A model generated the notes under the pieces. That model was not told the origin of the DNA. It made no database searches and saw only the letters and a list, made by a program, of their open reading frames with translations. Positions 9,371-18,830 of a stretch of DNA of 64,000 nucleotides are shown here, piece by piece. The first letter of the stretch is position 1. Every line of letters starts with the position of its first letter. Made by a program: the position numbers and the translations under genes. Source of the stretch: Akkermansiaceae bacterium (GTDB lineage Bacteria; Verrucomicrobiota; Verrucomicrobiia; Verrucomicrobiales; Akkermansiaceae); the NCBI GenBank assembly GCA_905181965.1, contig CAJIZY010000014.1, forward strand, positions 123,281 through 187,280, written 5' to 3'.

Positions 9371-10761
9371 AAAGCCGAAGAAAGTTTCTGAAACAATCCA
9401 TATTGGGCGCTGGCTCGATGGCAATGACTCCAGGCCTATTTGCGGCCAACCCTAAGGGTAAGGCGCCCAAAAGATTTATCTTCATTCACAAAGGGAATGG
9501 TCTGTTGCCCAACACCCTTGTTCCTTCAACGCTCAAAGGGGTGGAGCTTGAGAAGGAGAAACGTAAGGAAGCTTTCGAGGTTTCGTTGGATGATCACGAG
9601 CTTCCGGAGTGGATGGGTGCGCTGAGCGAGCACAAGGGGGAGATGACGATTCTCCAAGGACTCTCGGGTAAAATGTGCACCACTGGTCACCACACTTGGC
9701 AGTCTTCGCTCGGAGCTTACAAGGCGAACGAAAGACTTAGCTCTATCAAGTGGGCCACTGTTGATTTTGAACTCGCCAAGCTTTTTCCATCTTCGCTTGA
9801 GCACATCGAGTTGGCCTGTTTTCCGAGTGGGGGCGGAAATTCACGCGGCAATATTAATGGAATTGAGAAAGGCTTTTCGGCACGTGGGCCACAGCAGCCC
9901 AACTACGCTTTCGGATCACCTAAAGTTGCCATCGAGGAGCTCTTCAAATCTGTTTCGGGTGATAGAGAATCGAAGATCCAGTATCAGCTTGAACGACGTC
10001 TGCTGGAGTTTGCGGCGATGAGCGAAGGGGCGATGGCCGAGGAGCTTCGTGGTCTTGAGAAAGCGAAAGTGAAGAACTACTCAGACTCGATCGAGAGCAT
10101 CCGGGAGCGCAATCGTAAAATGGACGCGATGTCCGATGTCATTCGCAAGCACGCGCCACGCCTCGATGATAAATATTTTGCCGACGATCTTAACACGGTG
10201 GACCGCCAAATCGGCCATGCTGAAATTGCTCTTTCGACCTTGATCTCAGGTATGACTAATGTCGTTACCCTGACCGCGGACGAGTTGGGAACGATTTACA
10301 CTGGGGTCACCGACATCGAGAAGGAAAGCGTCAACCTGCACGACGTTGGCCATGGAAAGCCGGTTGGTAAATTTGAAGCCCTTGAGGTGCGCGAGAAGGT
10401 TCGCCGTCATCATATGAGCCTAATTGACCGTTTAGTAAGTCGCCTCAAATCAGTCCCCGAAGAAGGAGGCACAATGTTCGACAATACGATGCTTCTTTAC
10501 TTCCCTGACAATGGTGAGACGCACCACAGTAAGGGAACAGAGTGGCCATTTATCGTGATGTCCGGCAAGAATTCCCAACTTGATATCACCGGAAAATACA
10601 TTCGTCTGCCGCACTATGGCAAGGAAGGTCACAAGACTCTGGGGAATTGGTATACTTCCATCCTGAATGCCTACGGAAATTCAATCGAGCACTATGGCGC
10701 CATTGATACCGGCTTGGCACACATGAATCAGAAGGGCGCGATCGAGTCCTTTCTTGGCTAG
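9367..10761 (+). CDS. DUF1552 secreted protein, partner of the cytochrome
   Basis: 464 residues of the DUF1552 family. The N-terminus SRRKFLKQSILGAG is a textbook twin-arginine signal (S-R-R-x-F-L-K), so the protein is exported folded, probably with a bound cofactor or metal. Family features include the early HKGNGLLPNTLVP segment, a central charged helical region, and a C-terminal LLYFPDNGETHHSKGTEWPF segment resembling alkaline-phosphatase/sulfatase-fold proteins. The start codon overlaps the stop of the upstream cytochrome gene by four bases (ATGA), implying translational coupling and joint function. No catalytic activity is established for the family. The 222 bases that follow contain no gene I can recognise. 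Confidence 0.92.
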   Translation: MKSRRKFLKQSILGAGSMAMTPGLFAANPKGKAPKRFIFIHKGNGLLPNTLVPSTLKGVELEKEKRKEAFEVSLDDHELPEWMGALSEHKGEMTILQGLSGKMCTTGHHTWQSSLGAYKANERLSSIKWATVDFELAKLFPSSLEHIELACFPSGGGNSRGNINGIEKGFSARGPQQPNYAFGSPKVAIEELFKSVSGDRESKIQYQLERRLLEFAAMSEGAMAEELRGLEKAKVKNYSDSIESIRERNRKMDAMSDVIRKHAPRLDDKYFADDLNTVDRQIGHAEIALSTLISGMTNVVTLTADELGTIYTGVTDIEKESVNLHDVGHGKPVGKFEALEVREKVRRHHMSLIDRLVSRLKSVPEEGGTMFDNTMLLYFPDNGETHHSKGTEWPFIVMSGKNSQLDITGKYIRLPHYGKEGHKTLGNWYTSILNAYGNSIEHYGAIDTGLAHMNQKGAIESFLG

Positions 10762-10983
10762 GGTGATAGGTTGGATTGGGGTCGTTTTCTTGCGATTGCT
10801 CGGATTGTCGTTCGAGTGAAAGCTAAGCTTATTTGAATTGTGGGGGATCATTGTTTTCCAGCCACGATGACCATGTTGTCGCCAATCTTGAATCCAAGAG
10901 GACCGAAGCATTCATAAATTTTAAACTCTATCGAAAGTGCTTTTCGATAAGAGAGTCTCTTAAGGTCCGTAGAACATCCCATC

Positions 10984-11767
10984 ATGAAACTGAAGAAGAC
11001 AAAACAATTGATCTCATTTTGTGCCGCTTTCTCTCTGATCGGAGCAGTCGCCAATGCCAAGAAGCCCGAAGAACAGGCGGGTTACGACAAGGCCAAGGAT
11101 CTTGGGGTTAAGGCTCCGGATGGAGCGGACACGCCATTCGATGGCACGATGGCATCGATCAAAAGAGAACTGGGAAATGTGGCCCAAGAGCGACATGGAC
11201 ATTACTTGGAAAATCGTGAAGAGCCCCACTGATGACAGCAAGGTGCTCATGACCGATGGTGGCAAGAGGTGGGGAACTCATGACTTAGTCACCAAGAAAA
11301 AGTATCACGATTTCGAGGGTCACGTGGAGTTCGTCATGATGGGCGCACGTGGTGATGACAAGGCCGGGGGCTATGCCAATAGCGGGGTTTATATGCAGAA
11401 CCGTCACGAGCTACAGATCGAATCACCAAAGGGCAAAAATATCGCGGATCCATATGGTTGGAAGATCGGACCTCACGGGATCGGTGCGGTTTGCATGGAG
11501 CATGTCCCCAAGGGCAATGCTTGGCGTCCGAATGGTGAATGGCATTCCTACCATTTTCTTTTCAAGGCCGGCGAATGGGAAGGGGAAAAGGTGAAAGAGC
11601 CCGCTCGTCTCACCCTCTGGTGGAACGGCATCAAGGTTCATGACAATGTGCCCGTTAAGCATGCCAATGGCGGCGTGAAAAATGGCGCAAGTGATGAATC
11701 CCTCAAGTTACAGGAGCACGGACAAGATGTGCGTTTCCGTAACATTTGGATCAAGGCAATTAAATAG
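10984..11767 (+). pseudogene. DUF1080 (3-keto-disaccharide hydrolase-like) gene with +1 frameshift
   Basis: The frame starting at 10984 encodes a signal peptide (MKLKKTKQLISFCAAFSLIGAVANA) and the first part of a DUF1080 domain up to DGTMASIK. The domain then continues in the next frame from 11165 (ENWEMWPKSDMDITW) to the TAA at 11765-11767. One surplus base in the AAAA at 11161-11164 accounts for the switch. Removing it gives a continuous 260-residue protein with the family's concanavalin-like lectin/glucanase fold (KYHDFEGHVEF, YANSGVYMQNRHELQI, WHSYHF, FRNIWIKAI). DUF1080 proteins are secreted and are implicated in 3-keto-glycoside hydrolysis or sugar binding. Whether the indel is real or a sequencing error cannot be decided here. 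A strong terminator follows. Confidence 0.88.
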
Positions 11768-11791
11768 GCTGCTTTCAATTTTAGTTCTTCC

Positions 11792-11823
11792 CCGCAATGG
11801 CCTAGTGCCATTGCGGTTTTTTT
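11792..11823 (+). terminator. Rho-independent terminator after the DUF1080 gene
   Basis: A perfect 10-bp stem CCGCAATGGC (11792-11801) / GCCATTGCGG (11807-11816) with a 5-base loop is followed by seven T residues. It lies 25 bases after the DUF1080 stop and is the clearest terminator in the window. Confidence 0.93.
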
Positions 11824-11864
11824 GCTGCTTTCAATGATATTCTGATCGGTTACTTAGAGCCAAA

Positions 11865-12065
11865 ATGAAGAGCGGCTGGTTTGTATTTCTGGGGTTGTGG
11901 GGTCTGTGGGCTTCGGCGATTGGGCAAACGGAGATTCTTGCAATCGAGTTCAATCAAGATGATCAAGCGGGGTTTAACGGGTGGCCATCGGCATTATCTG
12001 GAGCTTCTTCGATTGCCGATTTCGAGACGGATGCGGAACTTACATCCGGAACAACAACGGTTTAG
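11865..12065 (+). pseudogene. Truncated secreted protein, 5' end only
   Basis: The ATG at 11865 opens a good signal peptide (MKSGWFVFLGLWGLWASAIG) followed by about 45 residues (TEILAIEFNQDDQAGFNGW...) that look like the start of a larger secreted protein. The frame ends at 12065, where base composition changes abruptly to AT-rich sequence coding, on the other strand, for a piece of PriA. No continuation of this gene was found downstream in any frame. It is therefore the 5' remnant of a gene cut by the foreign segment or by a bad assembly join. Confidence 0.7.
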
Positions 12066-12250
12066 TTTCAAAAGAGGTTTTTATTTTATTTAAAGCTTCC
12101 GATTGGGCATCACTTAATTTTTTTATGTCTGAAGAATCATTACCATCATAGGCAATTCTATCTTTTCGAATAAAATATTCTTCCAAAACACCTTTGCCAA
12201 CCAAACCATTAATAACAGAAGAACTAGTATCACTTTCGTATTCCCTGATC
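12062..12250 (-). pseudogene. Orphan internal fragment of priA (primosomal helicase), Bacteroidota-like
   Basis: On the minus strand this AT-rich block reads about 60 codons, including SSSVINGLVGKGVLEEYF and DIKKLSDAQSEALNKIKTSF. These match the segment of PriA just before its helicase Walker A region (the LSDAQxxALxxIKxSF phrase normally precedes LLHGVTGSGKTE). The Walker A motif and everything else are absent; at 12062 the sequence returns to the truncated + strand gene. Codon use is strongly AT-biased, unlike the neighbours and like marine Flavobacteriia. It cannot be functional. It is either a mis-assembled piece from another organism or a transferred scrap. Confidence 0.75.
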
Positions 12251-12388
12251 ATCCTGCTTTTTCACGTTATCCCTAGCGGTTCAGCTAGAATGAAATAATG
12301 AGATTTCGTAAAAGGAAAATTGGGCTAAGGATTGGAAAAATGAACGAAGGTCTTAGGAGGTAATTGCAGCCTACTAGAGGTGAAATTT
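12251..12388. other. Intergenic stretch of uncertain origin
   Basis: No gene is recognisable here. A short inverted repeat, CTAGC-ggttca-GCTAG, lies at 12273-12288 with no T tract. The stretch separates the PriA scrap from the shifted tail of the metallopeptidase gene and may also be part of the chimeric insert. Confidence 0.4.
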
Positions 12389-13164
12389 TTATTGCACTGC
12401 AGCTGGACCCCAGATTTTTTTCATGACGGCGAAGGCTTTTGGGTCGTGTTCTTTAAGTTCTGCTGCAACGTCGCCAATCTCCTCTTTCACTAGGCTTCGG
12501 TGGCCTCAGCGAAGTATTCCTTATGGTTGGTTGCGCCGTAGTGACGGACGGTGCGACCGGTGAAAAGTTTGACTCTTTCAAGAATCCCTTTTTTCATGGC
12601 AGCATCATAAGATGCGATGATTGTTTGCTCGCCGAATCCGAGGACTTGATCGTGGTAGGCATGAGCTAGTTCGTGAAGGATAACAGCGGGGTGTTTGAGC
12701 ATTTGATCGCGGGAGAAAAGTGCGGAGGCATTCGTGATATGAACTTTTTTGGCGAGACGAGGGTCATAGCCACGATCCTTGAGCCAACCAGCACCGGGGT
12801 GATATTGCATTGCGGTGAGCTCGGGATGTTTGTTTTCAAGCCAGATTTCCATCTGCTGCATTTTGGTGAGTTGCTCTTCGGGGAGGAGAATGCAGATGCG
12901 TTGAAGGTGGTTGGCGAGCATCTTGAGGGCTTTACGCCCTTTTTCTGCATGCTCTCCGTTCTCAAGGAGGGCGGGATCAACGTGCACGGTCCAGCCTTCG
13001 ATTTCCTTTTGCACGGGCTCAATCCAGCCGACTTTTTCGGGACGAGCGTTTTGCTTTTTATCACCAAAGGCGAGCCAGGCGGATGAGATGAGGATGAAAA
13101 GAGGAGCAAAGAGCTTGAGGAATCGCAGGGAGCGGGAAGGATGGATTATAAATTTCAGAGACAT
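12389..13164 (-). pseudogene. Secreted HExxH zinc metallopeptidase with deletion/frameshift near the C-terminus
   Basis: From the ATG at 13164 the protein has an N-terminal hydrophobic signal or anchor (LFAPLFILISSAWLAFG), a middle domain, and the zinc motif HELAHAYHD. This belongs to a putative metallopeptidase family common in Verrucomicrobia and Planctomycetes. The frame ends prematurely at 12490 just after HKEYFAEATEA. In another frame, 12490 down to the TAA at 12389-12391, the family tail is still readable (VKEEIGDVAAELKEHDPKAF, then VMKKIWGP). The expected phrase of about ten residues between them (YFGxNDFYPF-like, from memory of homologues) is missing. A deletion of 3n+1 bases, about 31, would explain both the gap and the shift. 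The glutamate after the HExxH that usually completes the zinc site lies in the retained part (EYFAEATE). Confidence 0.78.
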
Positions 13165-13246
13165 GTGATGATAGTTGGCTTTGTGTCGCTACGTTGTCAT
13201 GCTTCAAGGTATTGCACCAGCTCTAGGAAACCTTTTGACTGAATTT

Positions 13247-14812
13247 ATGAAACCCTTTACATTCTCCCTCCTCTTCTTGCTCCCTTTGCTGGCCCGCGCC
13301 GATAAAAAGCCGAACATTCTCATGTTATTTGCGGATGATCTCGGACGGTATGCCTCGGCTTATGCGTCCAAGAACCAGCCTTCGGCAAACGATATCATTT
13401 CGACGCCCACTTTCGACCGGATTGCCAGCGAAGGAGTTCTAGCCACTAATGCCTTTGTCTCGGCCCCTTCTTGCTCGCCGTGCCGGGCGTCTTTAATTTC
13501 AGGCCGTCATTTTTTTACTAATGGTTCCTGTTCTCAGTTGCATTATCGTTGGCACGGGCCAGAGGCTTCGGATCCCTGGGCCGAGATTTCGGGTTATGCG
13601 GAAATCCTCCAAAAGAGCGGGTATCATATCGGGGTGACTCATAAGGATCATGTGAGGGGGAAAAAATTTGGCCCGCAGTTCAACAAGGCGGGGCGCAAGG
13701 TGAATGGGTTTTCGCAATATGTCAGCAAGGACGGCGAGATTCCAAACCGAAAGGAAGATCTTTATGAAGAGTGCCGGGCTAATTTCCGAAGCTTCCTCGA
13801 GAAGCGGGATAAGAAGCAGCCTTTCATGTATCATTTTCATCCGACAAATCCACATCGGTCTTGGACGAGGGGCTCGGGTAAGAATCTTTGGGGTCTCAAT
13901 CCTGAGAAACTGAAGGGCAAAATGCCTCCATTCCTTCCTGATGTTCCCGTGGTGCGTGAGGATCTAGCTGACTACCTTGGCGAGGCGATGGCATTTGATG
14001 AATGCTGCCGGATTCTCCTTGAGGAACTCAAAGCGACCGGGGAATACGATAATACCTTGATTGTGATTTCGGGCGATCATGGCGCGCCTGGTTTTCCGCG
14101 CGGGAAAACGAATTGTTATGACTTTGGAGCACGGGTTCTTTTTGCGGCGCGTTGGCCTGGTCACATCCAACCCACCCAAATTTTGAAGAAGCCGATTTCC
14201 TTGATTGATCTCGCCCCGACCTTCTTAGCGGCCGCTGGGCTAGAGAAGGCGGACACGATGCACGGCGAAAATCTCCTCCCAGCGTTGGGTTCAGGAGATC
14301 ATTCCGGTCTCCGTTCTTGGGCCTTAATTGGGCGAGAGGTTCATGTTGAGACTGCGCGTGACCGTCAGCTTCCTTATTCGATACGCTCAATCCGGACGGC
14401 GGACCATCTCTACATAATCAATTTCACTCCTGATCGTGCTCCGATGGGCGATTTGTTGGCGCTCGAAAAGGGTCCGATGACTTTCAACGAACTTGCGGGA
14501 AAAACTCGCCTGACTTATGCCGACGTGGATGCTGGCCCGACTAAAGCTTGGATGATTTTGAACCGGAATAAGCCCGAGTTCAAATATCATTGGAATCTTG
14601 GCTTCGGCGCCCGCCCGGCGGAGGAGCTTTATGAACTGAAAAGCGATCCTCATCAGGTCAAGAATTTGGCAGGTGATACGAAATACAAGGCGGTGAAAGT
14701 CAAGTTACGTGCTCAGCTCATGACCGAGCTAAGGGAGCACAATGACCCGCGTTTGAATGGCAACCAATTCGACTACCCACCTTATTGCAAAGAGGGGTTG
14801 AAGAAGAAGTGA
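13247..14812 (+). CDS. Secreted type I sulfatase (sulfamidase/heparan-N-sulfatase-like)
   Basis: The start is set at the ATG at 13247 because it begins a signal peptide (MKPFTFSLLFLLPLLARA); the frame is open upstream but without signal-like sequence. The 521-residue protein shows the N-terminal metal site FADDLGR, the formylglycine motif C76-S-P-C-R80 followed by ASLISGRH, and a later metal-binding ISGDHGAPG. A reduced four-part order (PTFDRIASEG, SPCR, HFHPTNPHR, GDHG) fits the family. Cys76 would be converted to formylglycine by a generating enzyme not encoded in this window. It hydrolyses sulfate esters or N-sulfates on saccharides in the periplasm or outside; the substrate cannot be told from sequence. 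It is divergent from the metallopeptidase gene, with an 82-base shared upstream region. Confidence 0.93.
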   Translation: MKPFTFSLLFLLPLLARADKKPNILMLFADDLGRYASAYASKNQPSANDIISTPTFDRIASEGVLATNAFVSAPSCSPCRASLISGRHFFTNGSCSQLHYRWHGPEASDPWAEISGYAEILQKSGYHIGVTHKDHVRGKKFGPQFNKAGRKVNGFSQYVSKDGEIPNRKEDLYEECRANFRSFLEKRDKKQPFMYHFHPTNPHRSWTRGSGKNLWGLNPEKLKGKMPPFLPDVPVVREDLADYLGEAMAFDECCRILLEELKATGEYDNTLIVISGDHGAPGFPRGKTNCYDFGARVLFAARWPGHIQPTQILKKPISLIDLAPTFLAAAGLEKADTMHGENLLPALGSGDHSGLRSWALIGREVHVETARDRQLPYSIRSIRTADHLYIINFTPDRAPMGDLLALEKGPMTFNELAGKTRLTYADVDAGPTKAWMILNRNKPEFKYHWNLGFGARPAEELYELKSDPHQVKNLAGDTKYKAVKVKLRAQLMTELREHNDPRLNGNQFDYPPYCKEGLKKK

Positions 14813-14836
14813 TCAAGGTTTCTTGGAGGCATCCGA

Positions 14837-15732
14837 TTAGGCAGTCTCGGGCATGAACGTCGGCATCGTAACTCCACGTGGGGCCTTCGCTTCACCGAGG
14901 ACTTGGCTGAGGTGGATTTCGCAATTTCGGGCTCCAAGTTTGTAGAGATTTTGAATCAATTCTGTTTCACTTGCTGGAACAAGAAAAAGTGGGGTTTCGG
15001 GGCCAAAAGTAGAAAGCTGGGCGATGATGAGCGCAAAAGCGGCTTTTTGATCTCGCATAACGCCCGGGCCAAGCATGCGGCTGCCGGGGTGATTTATCGA
15101 AAATAAGAAACCCGTGATTTCGCCGTCAGTTTCAAAAACAAATCCCTGCCAGGCTGAAGAATTGTCATTGAGAAAATACCGCCAGTCTTTTTCCCGGGAG
15201 ATCGCGCTGACTTGGCTGATCAGCGCGCAGCTGCCCGGCCTCAGAGCTCGACTGACCGAGAAGCGTTCTGTCCCACAGGCGGCAGGGCGGTCTCAGCCGG
15301 AATAATCATATCTTGATAGATTGCGAGTGGCCGAAATTTTGCTCGTGTGTAGAGCGAGTAGGAATCGAGATTTAAAGCACTCGAAACGAGTCGGATGGGC
15401 TTTTTGCCAGCCCGTTTGATGATTTCTTGCAAGAGGGTCCGTGCAACGCCCCGTCCAGCAAAGGCCGGATCGGCATTCATGATTCCAACCGAGAAATGGG
15501 TTTCTCGTGGGTGGTAAAAGCAAGACCCCGCAAGCACTCCATCGATTTCTGCAATGAGACAGCATCCAGGATCTAGAGTTTCGTAGACTTCTGGGAAGAT
15601 TCGGCAGGTTAACGGATCGCTACCGCCGAAACACTGCCGGTTTAGGTTTTTTTGATACCAAGTGTTTGTGGAATTAAAAATGAGATGAGCCAATTGATCC
15701 CACTCGGTTGTTTGGAGAGTTCGAATCTTCAC
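14837..15732 (-). pseudogene. Two-domain GNAT N-acetyltransferase split by a frameshift
   Basis: From the ATG at 15732 a GNAT domain reads through its acetyl-CoA segment (NADPAFAGRGVARTLLQEII) to about residue 150, then drifts to a stop at 15241. In another minus-strand frame, continuous sequence resumes (ERFSVSRALRPG, then AISREKDWRYFLNDNSSAWQ, then MLGPGVMRDQKAAF) and ends at the TAA at 14837. This is the C-terminal half expected for GNAT proteins with a second acetyltransferase-like domain. The two frames are related by loss of one base (or gain of two) somewhere in about 15255-15300. A repaired protein would be about 298 residues. The substrate is unknown. It is convergent with the sulfatase gene and its start faces the htrA promoter region. 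Confidence 0.75.
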
Positions 15733-15887
15733 AGTTCTTCAATAGCGGATTTAAAGCTTCAACAGCAGATAAATTGAAGAAAATTCAGCCGATCACCATC
15801 GCTTCTTATAGGGTTAAATCTTTTTTGCTTTGCGATGAAGCATGACAATCCATCAACTACCGTTAGATTAAATGGGTTCCGATAATA

Positions 15888-17393
15888 ATGAGTGACGCTA
15901 TCAAAAGACTTCTTGTTCTCAGCCTCGTTTTTGTGGCCGCGTTTGTTTCGGTTCACGTTTTCCGCGCTTGGCGCGATGGGCAGCCCATTTTTGGGTTTGG
16001 TAGCAAGGAGTCCGGCCAGCAGTTTGCTCCTGAATATGCCACCTTACAGTCGAAGGCCGCCATTGATCCTAGCCTTGTGCCGGGGCTAATCCGGGCTAAT
16101 GACGAGATGGTGGAACTTGTCGACCGAGTAACACCTGCGGTGGTGAGTATCGATACCGAAATTCTGAAGCGTGAGCGTGTCATCGATCGCTATCGTGGGC
16201 GGATTTACGAGCGCGACCGCGTCACGCCGGGTCTCGGGTCCGGTGTAATCGTATCGGAAGAGGGGCATGTGATTACGAATCACCACGTTATTGAGGGCCA
16301 CCGAAAAATCAGGGTGACCCTGCACGACGGAAGGTCACTCCCAGCCACCTTGATCAATTCGGACAAGCTCCTAGATATCGCGGTGCTACGAATCAAGAGC
16401 GGCGACCCTGATGAAAAATTCTATGCTTTGAAATTTGGTAATTCCGATGCTGTCCGCGTTGGCCAGCTTGCCATTGCGGTGGGAAACCCCTTCGGGCTGG
16501 GGGAATCTGTAACAGTCGGGCGTATCTCGGCGAGGGATCGGTCCCTATCGGATAATCAGCGCGATCTTTTTCAAACAGATGCGGCCATCAATCCTGGTAA
16601 TTCCGGGGGGCCGCTGCTCAATCATCTCGGTGAGGTTATCGCGATTAATGTCTCGATTTACACAGAGGATCAGGAAAATGTAATGGTTTCAATTCCAGGT
16701 AATGATGTTATGCGGACTCTGGAGTATATTCTCGATAAAGGTCGCCCCATTCATGGCTATCTTGGTTTGGCGACTCGCGATTTAAAACAACACGTTGCGA
16801 GCGGTCTAAACTACTCTGGGCAAGGGGTCTTCGTGTCCGGCGTAACCCCTAATTCTCCAGCTTCAAAAGCTGGTTTGGAGCCTTATGACATCATTCTAGC
16901 TTTTCAAGGAGAGGGGGTAACTAACGCCCGTGGATTACTCAATCGAATCCGACGTTCGAAAGTGGGCGCCGACACTGAGATCAGTGTTTGGAGAAAGGAT
17001 AAGGTGATCAATTTGAATGCAATCGTCGGGGAGGCTAATCCATTCGAGCAAGGTCAACAGATAGCCGAGAATGCACGTCTGGCGTCGGATCGGGCAATTT
17101 TAAATGCTATGGGAATTGCGGTCAGGGACCTTCCCTCGGCTTATCAACATCAGGGGGGTGTTTTGGTCCAACAGGTTGCTCCTGGCAGCCTTGCAGATCA
17201 AAAGGGGGTTCGAGCCAACGACTATATCCTCGAATTTAATGGTCAGCGAATTAGTGATAGTCAGCAGTTTTATTTCAATCTGGTGTCGGGAGCTGCTGTG
17301 ACCGAGACTACCCTAAGAATTCGTCGTAATAACCAGCCATGGCGTAACGTTACCTTTCCTAGGATTCCAAGAATTAAAGAGCCGACTGATTAA
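15888..17393 (+). CDS. HtrA/Do-family periplasmic serine protease with two PDZ domains
   Basis: 501 residues. The N-terminal membrane segment (LLVLSLVFVAAFVSVHVF, about residues 8-25) is a signal or anchor. The trypsin-like domain has the full triad: His133 in TNHHV, Asp163 in LDIAVLRI, and Ser239 in NPGNSGGPL. Two PDZ domains follow (about 290-370 and 400-490), each with the Gly-rich carboxylate-binding entry (HGYLGLATRD and a later GVLVQQVAPGS). This is the envelope quality-control protease/chaperone type (DegP/DegQ/DegS relatives). The next gene, an OmpA-like protein, starts 15 bases downstream in the same direction, so the two are likely co-transcribed. Confidence 0.95.
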   Translation: MSDAIKRLLVLSLVFVAAFVSVHVFRAWRDGQPIFGFGSKESGQQFAPEYATLQSKAAIDPSLVPGLIRANDEMVELVDRVTPAVVSIDTEILKRERVIDRYRGRIYERDRVTPGLGSGVIVSEEGHVITNHHVIEGHRKIRVTLHDGRSLPATLINSDKLLDIAVLRIKSGDPDEKFYALKFGNSDAVRVGQLAIAVGNPFGLGESVTVGRISARDRSLSDNQRDLFQTDAAINPGNSGGPLLNHLGEVIAINVSIYTEDQENVMVSIPGNDVMRTLEYILDKGRPIHGYLGLATRDLKQHVASGLNYSGQGVFVSGVTPNSPASKAGLEPYDIILAFQGEGVTNARGLLNRIRRSKVGADTEISVWRKDKVINLNAIVGEANPFEQGQQIAENARLASDRAILNAMGIAVRDLPSAYQHQGGVLVQQVAPGSLADQKGVRANDYILEFNGQRISDSQQFYFNLVSGAAVTETTLRIRRNNQPWRNVTFPRIPRIKEPTD

Positions 17394-17408
17394 CCACCCA
17401 ATTTTGCA

Positions 17409-18824
17409 ATGAGCACCTACGACTCCTATGAACCTCGTTCAAATTTTGGTTTGTTTGTCTTTTTGGCTTTTTTGGCTGCCGCACTCATAGGAATTGGATC
17501 TTATCTCTTCCAGTCGAATAATTCGGAGGAGCCAGCTGCCATTAAGCCTGCTTCGCCTCAAAATCCGGAGATTGAAACGGTTGTCAAGAAAGTGGAGCCG
17601 AAACCATTTGACCCCTTCGATACAGAACCCGAGCCCGAGCCCGAGCCTGTTGATACGGTGGCCCCATCGACGCCAGAGCAAATTCTGGTTGATGCTGGAA
17701 TGGGCGCAGCCGAGCTTAAACCCGAGGTTCTTCTTGAGAAAATCGGGAAATCTCTCGAGGAATCTGATTTAGTAAGAGCTAGCATGCTCATTGGGCGTAA
17801 GGCTCTTGATGAATCTCAGCTTGAGGGACTGCGTAAATTAGCGGCAATCGGAGATTTTCGTCTCAGTTCGATGGATCCGGTTATGGAAATTGGAGAACTA
17901 GAAGCAAATCGTAAGTCTCGCTGGGCGTTAAATTTTGAGGGTGAAAAAGGGGCTCGGATTTACTTTGACTTGCTCCGGGGAAACACCGGGGGTTGGGGAG
18001 TCGAAAAAATGAAGCTTTTTGACCAAGAAGCGACCGGGAGGGCTATTTTTGTCGATTCGCTGGGGATTACAGATGCTTTTCTTCGGGCGGTGTTGGAGCA
18101 GAATTTTGATGATGCCAAATCGCTTGTAGACCCTGAATCTGTCTCAGATGCTAAGATTGCAGGACTTTGTATTATTTTCGAAGAGGCCAAATATCGACTT
18201 CGGACGCAGAAGCCGTTGCGGGCTATGTTTAATCGCGAACTCAGTGCTGGTTTTATTGCGCATGTTGAAGATGAGAATGGTGAAAAAGCCGCTGATTTTG
18301 GTCTCAATGTGCAGCGGAAGACGATCGACCAACCATGGCAGGTGACCGAGGTAAACCTCGATTCGCTCCTCGCTGATTACGCGGATCGTGTGGCTGGTGG
18401 TGATGTGCATTACACTCCGCTTATCAAAAATCCGACTGGTGGCGATACTTTGATTCTCTATTTCGGATTTGACGAAGATGTGCTTACGCCAAGAACTGAG
18501 CGTCAGCTTGATATCGTAGCTGGGCTTTTGAAAACTGATCCTGACAAAGAGCTTACGCTCTCTGGTCACACCGATTCATTGGGAACTGATCAATACAACA
18601 ATAAGCTCTCAGAGCGCCGTGCGGGGGCAGTCGAAAAATATCTACTTAGCCTTGGAGTTCCCCGAAAGCAGATTGTGGCCTTAGCTGAGGGTGAGGCAAA
18701 GCCTCGTCGACCGAATTCTACTGCCGACGGCGAGGACTTATCGCTATTCAGGAAGGGATTTTCGCCTGACCGATGTGCATGGGAAGGTGATCGAAGAGAT
18801 CCTGGCGTAGGGGGGAGGGTATAA
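17409..18824 (+). CDS. OmpA-family peptidoglycan-binding protein with abnormal C-terminus
   Basis: 471 residues as read. One transmembrane helix ([22 protein letters not shown]) is followed by a Glu-Pro-rich linker (EPEPEPEP), a DUF-like middle domain, and an OmpA C-like domain from about residue 345. The binding residues are visible in [21 protein letters not shown]. Family members normally end soon after PNSTADGED with an NRR-containing strand. Here that strand is missing and the last 35 residues ([13 protein letters not shown]...) look non-native. An alternative frame over the same bases reads [20 protein letters not shown] and stops at 18810, resembling the tail of a different protein. 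I infer a deletion or mis-join near 18735-18745, so the native 3' end is probably absent. The cell-wall-tethering role is clear for the rest. Confidence 0.85.
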   Translation: MSTYDSYEPRSNFGLFVFLAFLAAALIGIGSYLFQSNNSEEPAAIKPASPQNPEIETVVKKVEPKPFDPFDTEPEPEPEPVDTVAPSTPEQILVDAGMGAAELKPEVLLEKIGKSLEESDLVRASMLIGRKALDESQLEGLRKLAAIGDFRLSSMDPVMEIGELEANRKSRWALNFEGEKGARIYFDLLRGNTGGWGVEKMKLFDQEATGRAIFVDSLGITDAFLRAVLEQNFDDAKSLVDPESVSDAKIAGLCIIFEEAKYRLRTQKPLRAMFNRELSAGFIAHVEDENGEKAADFGLNVQRKTIDQPWQVTEVNLDSLLADYADRVAGGDVHYTPLIKNPTGGDTLILYFGFDEDVLTPRTERQLDIVAGLLKTDPDKELTLSGHTDSLGTDQYNNKLSERRAGAVEKYLLSLGVPRKQIVALAEGEAKPRRPNSTADGEDLSLFRKGFSPDRCAWEGDRRDPGVGGRV

Positions 18825-18830
18825 CTCTCC

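Noticed and set aside
11155..11175. Programmed +1 frameshift in DUF1080
   Set aside because: No stop codon at the shift site, no Shine-Dalgarno-like stimulator, and the second DUF1080 gene is broken at an unrelated homopolymer, so error or mutation is simpler.
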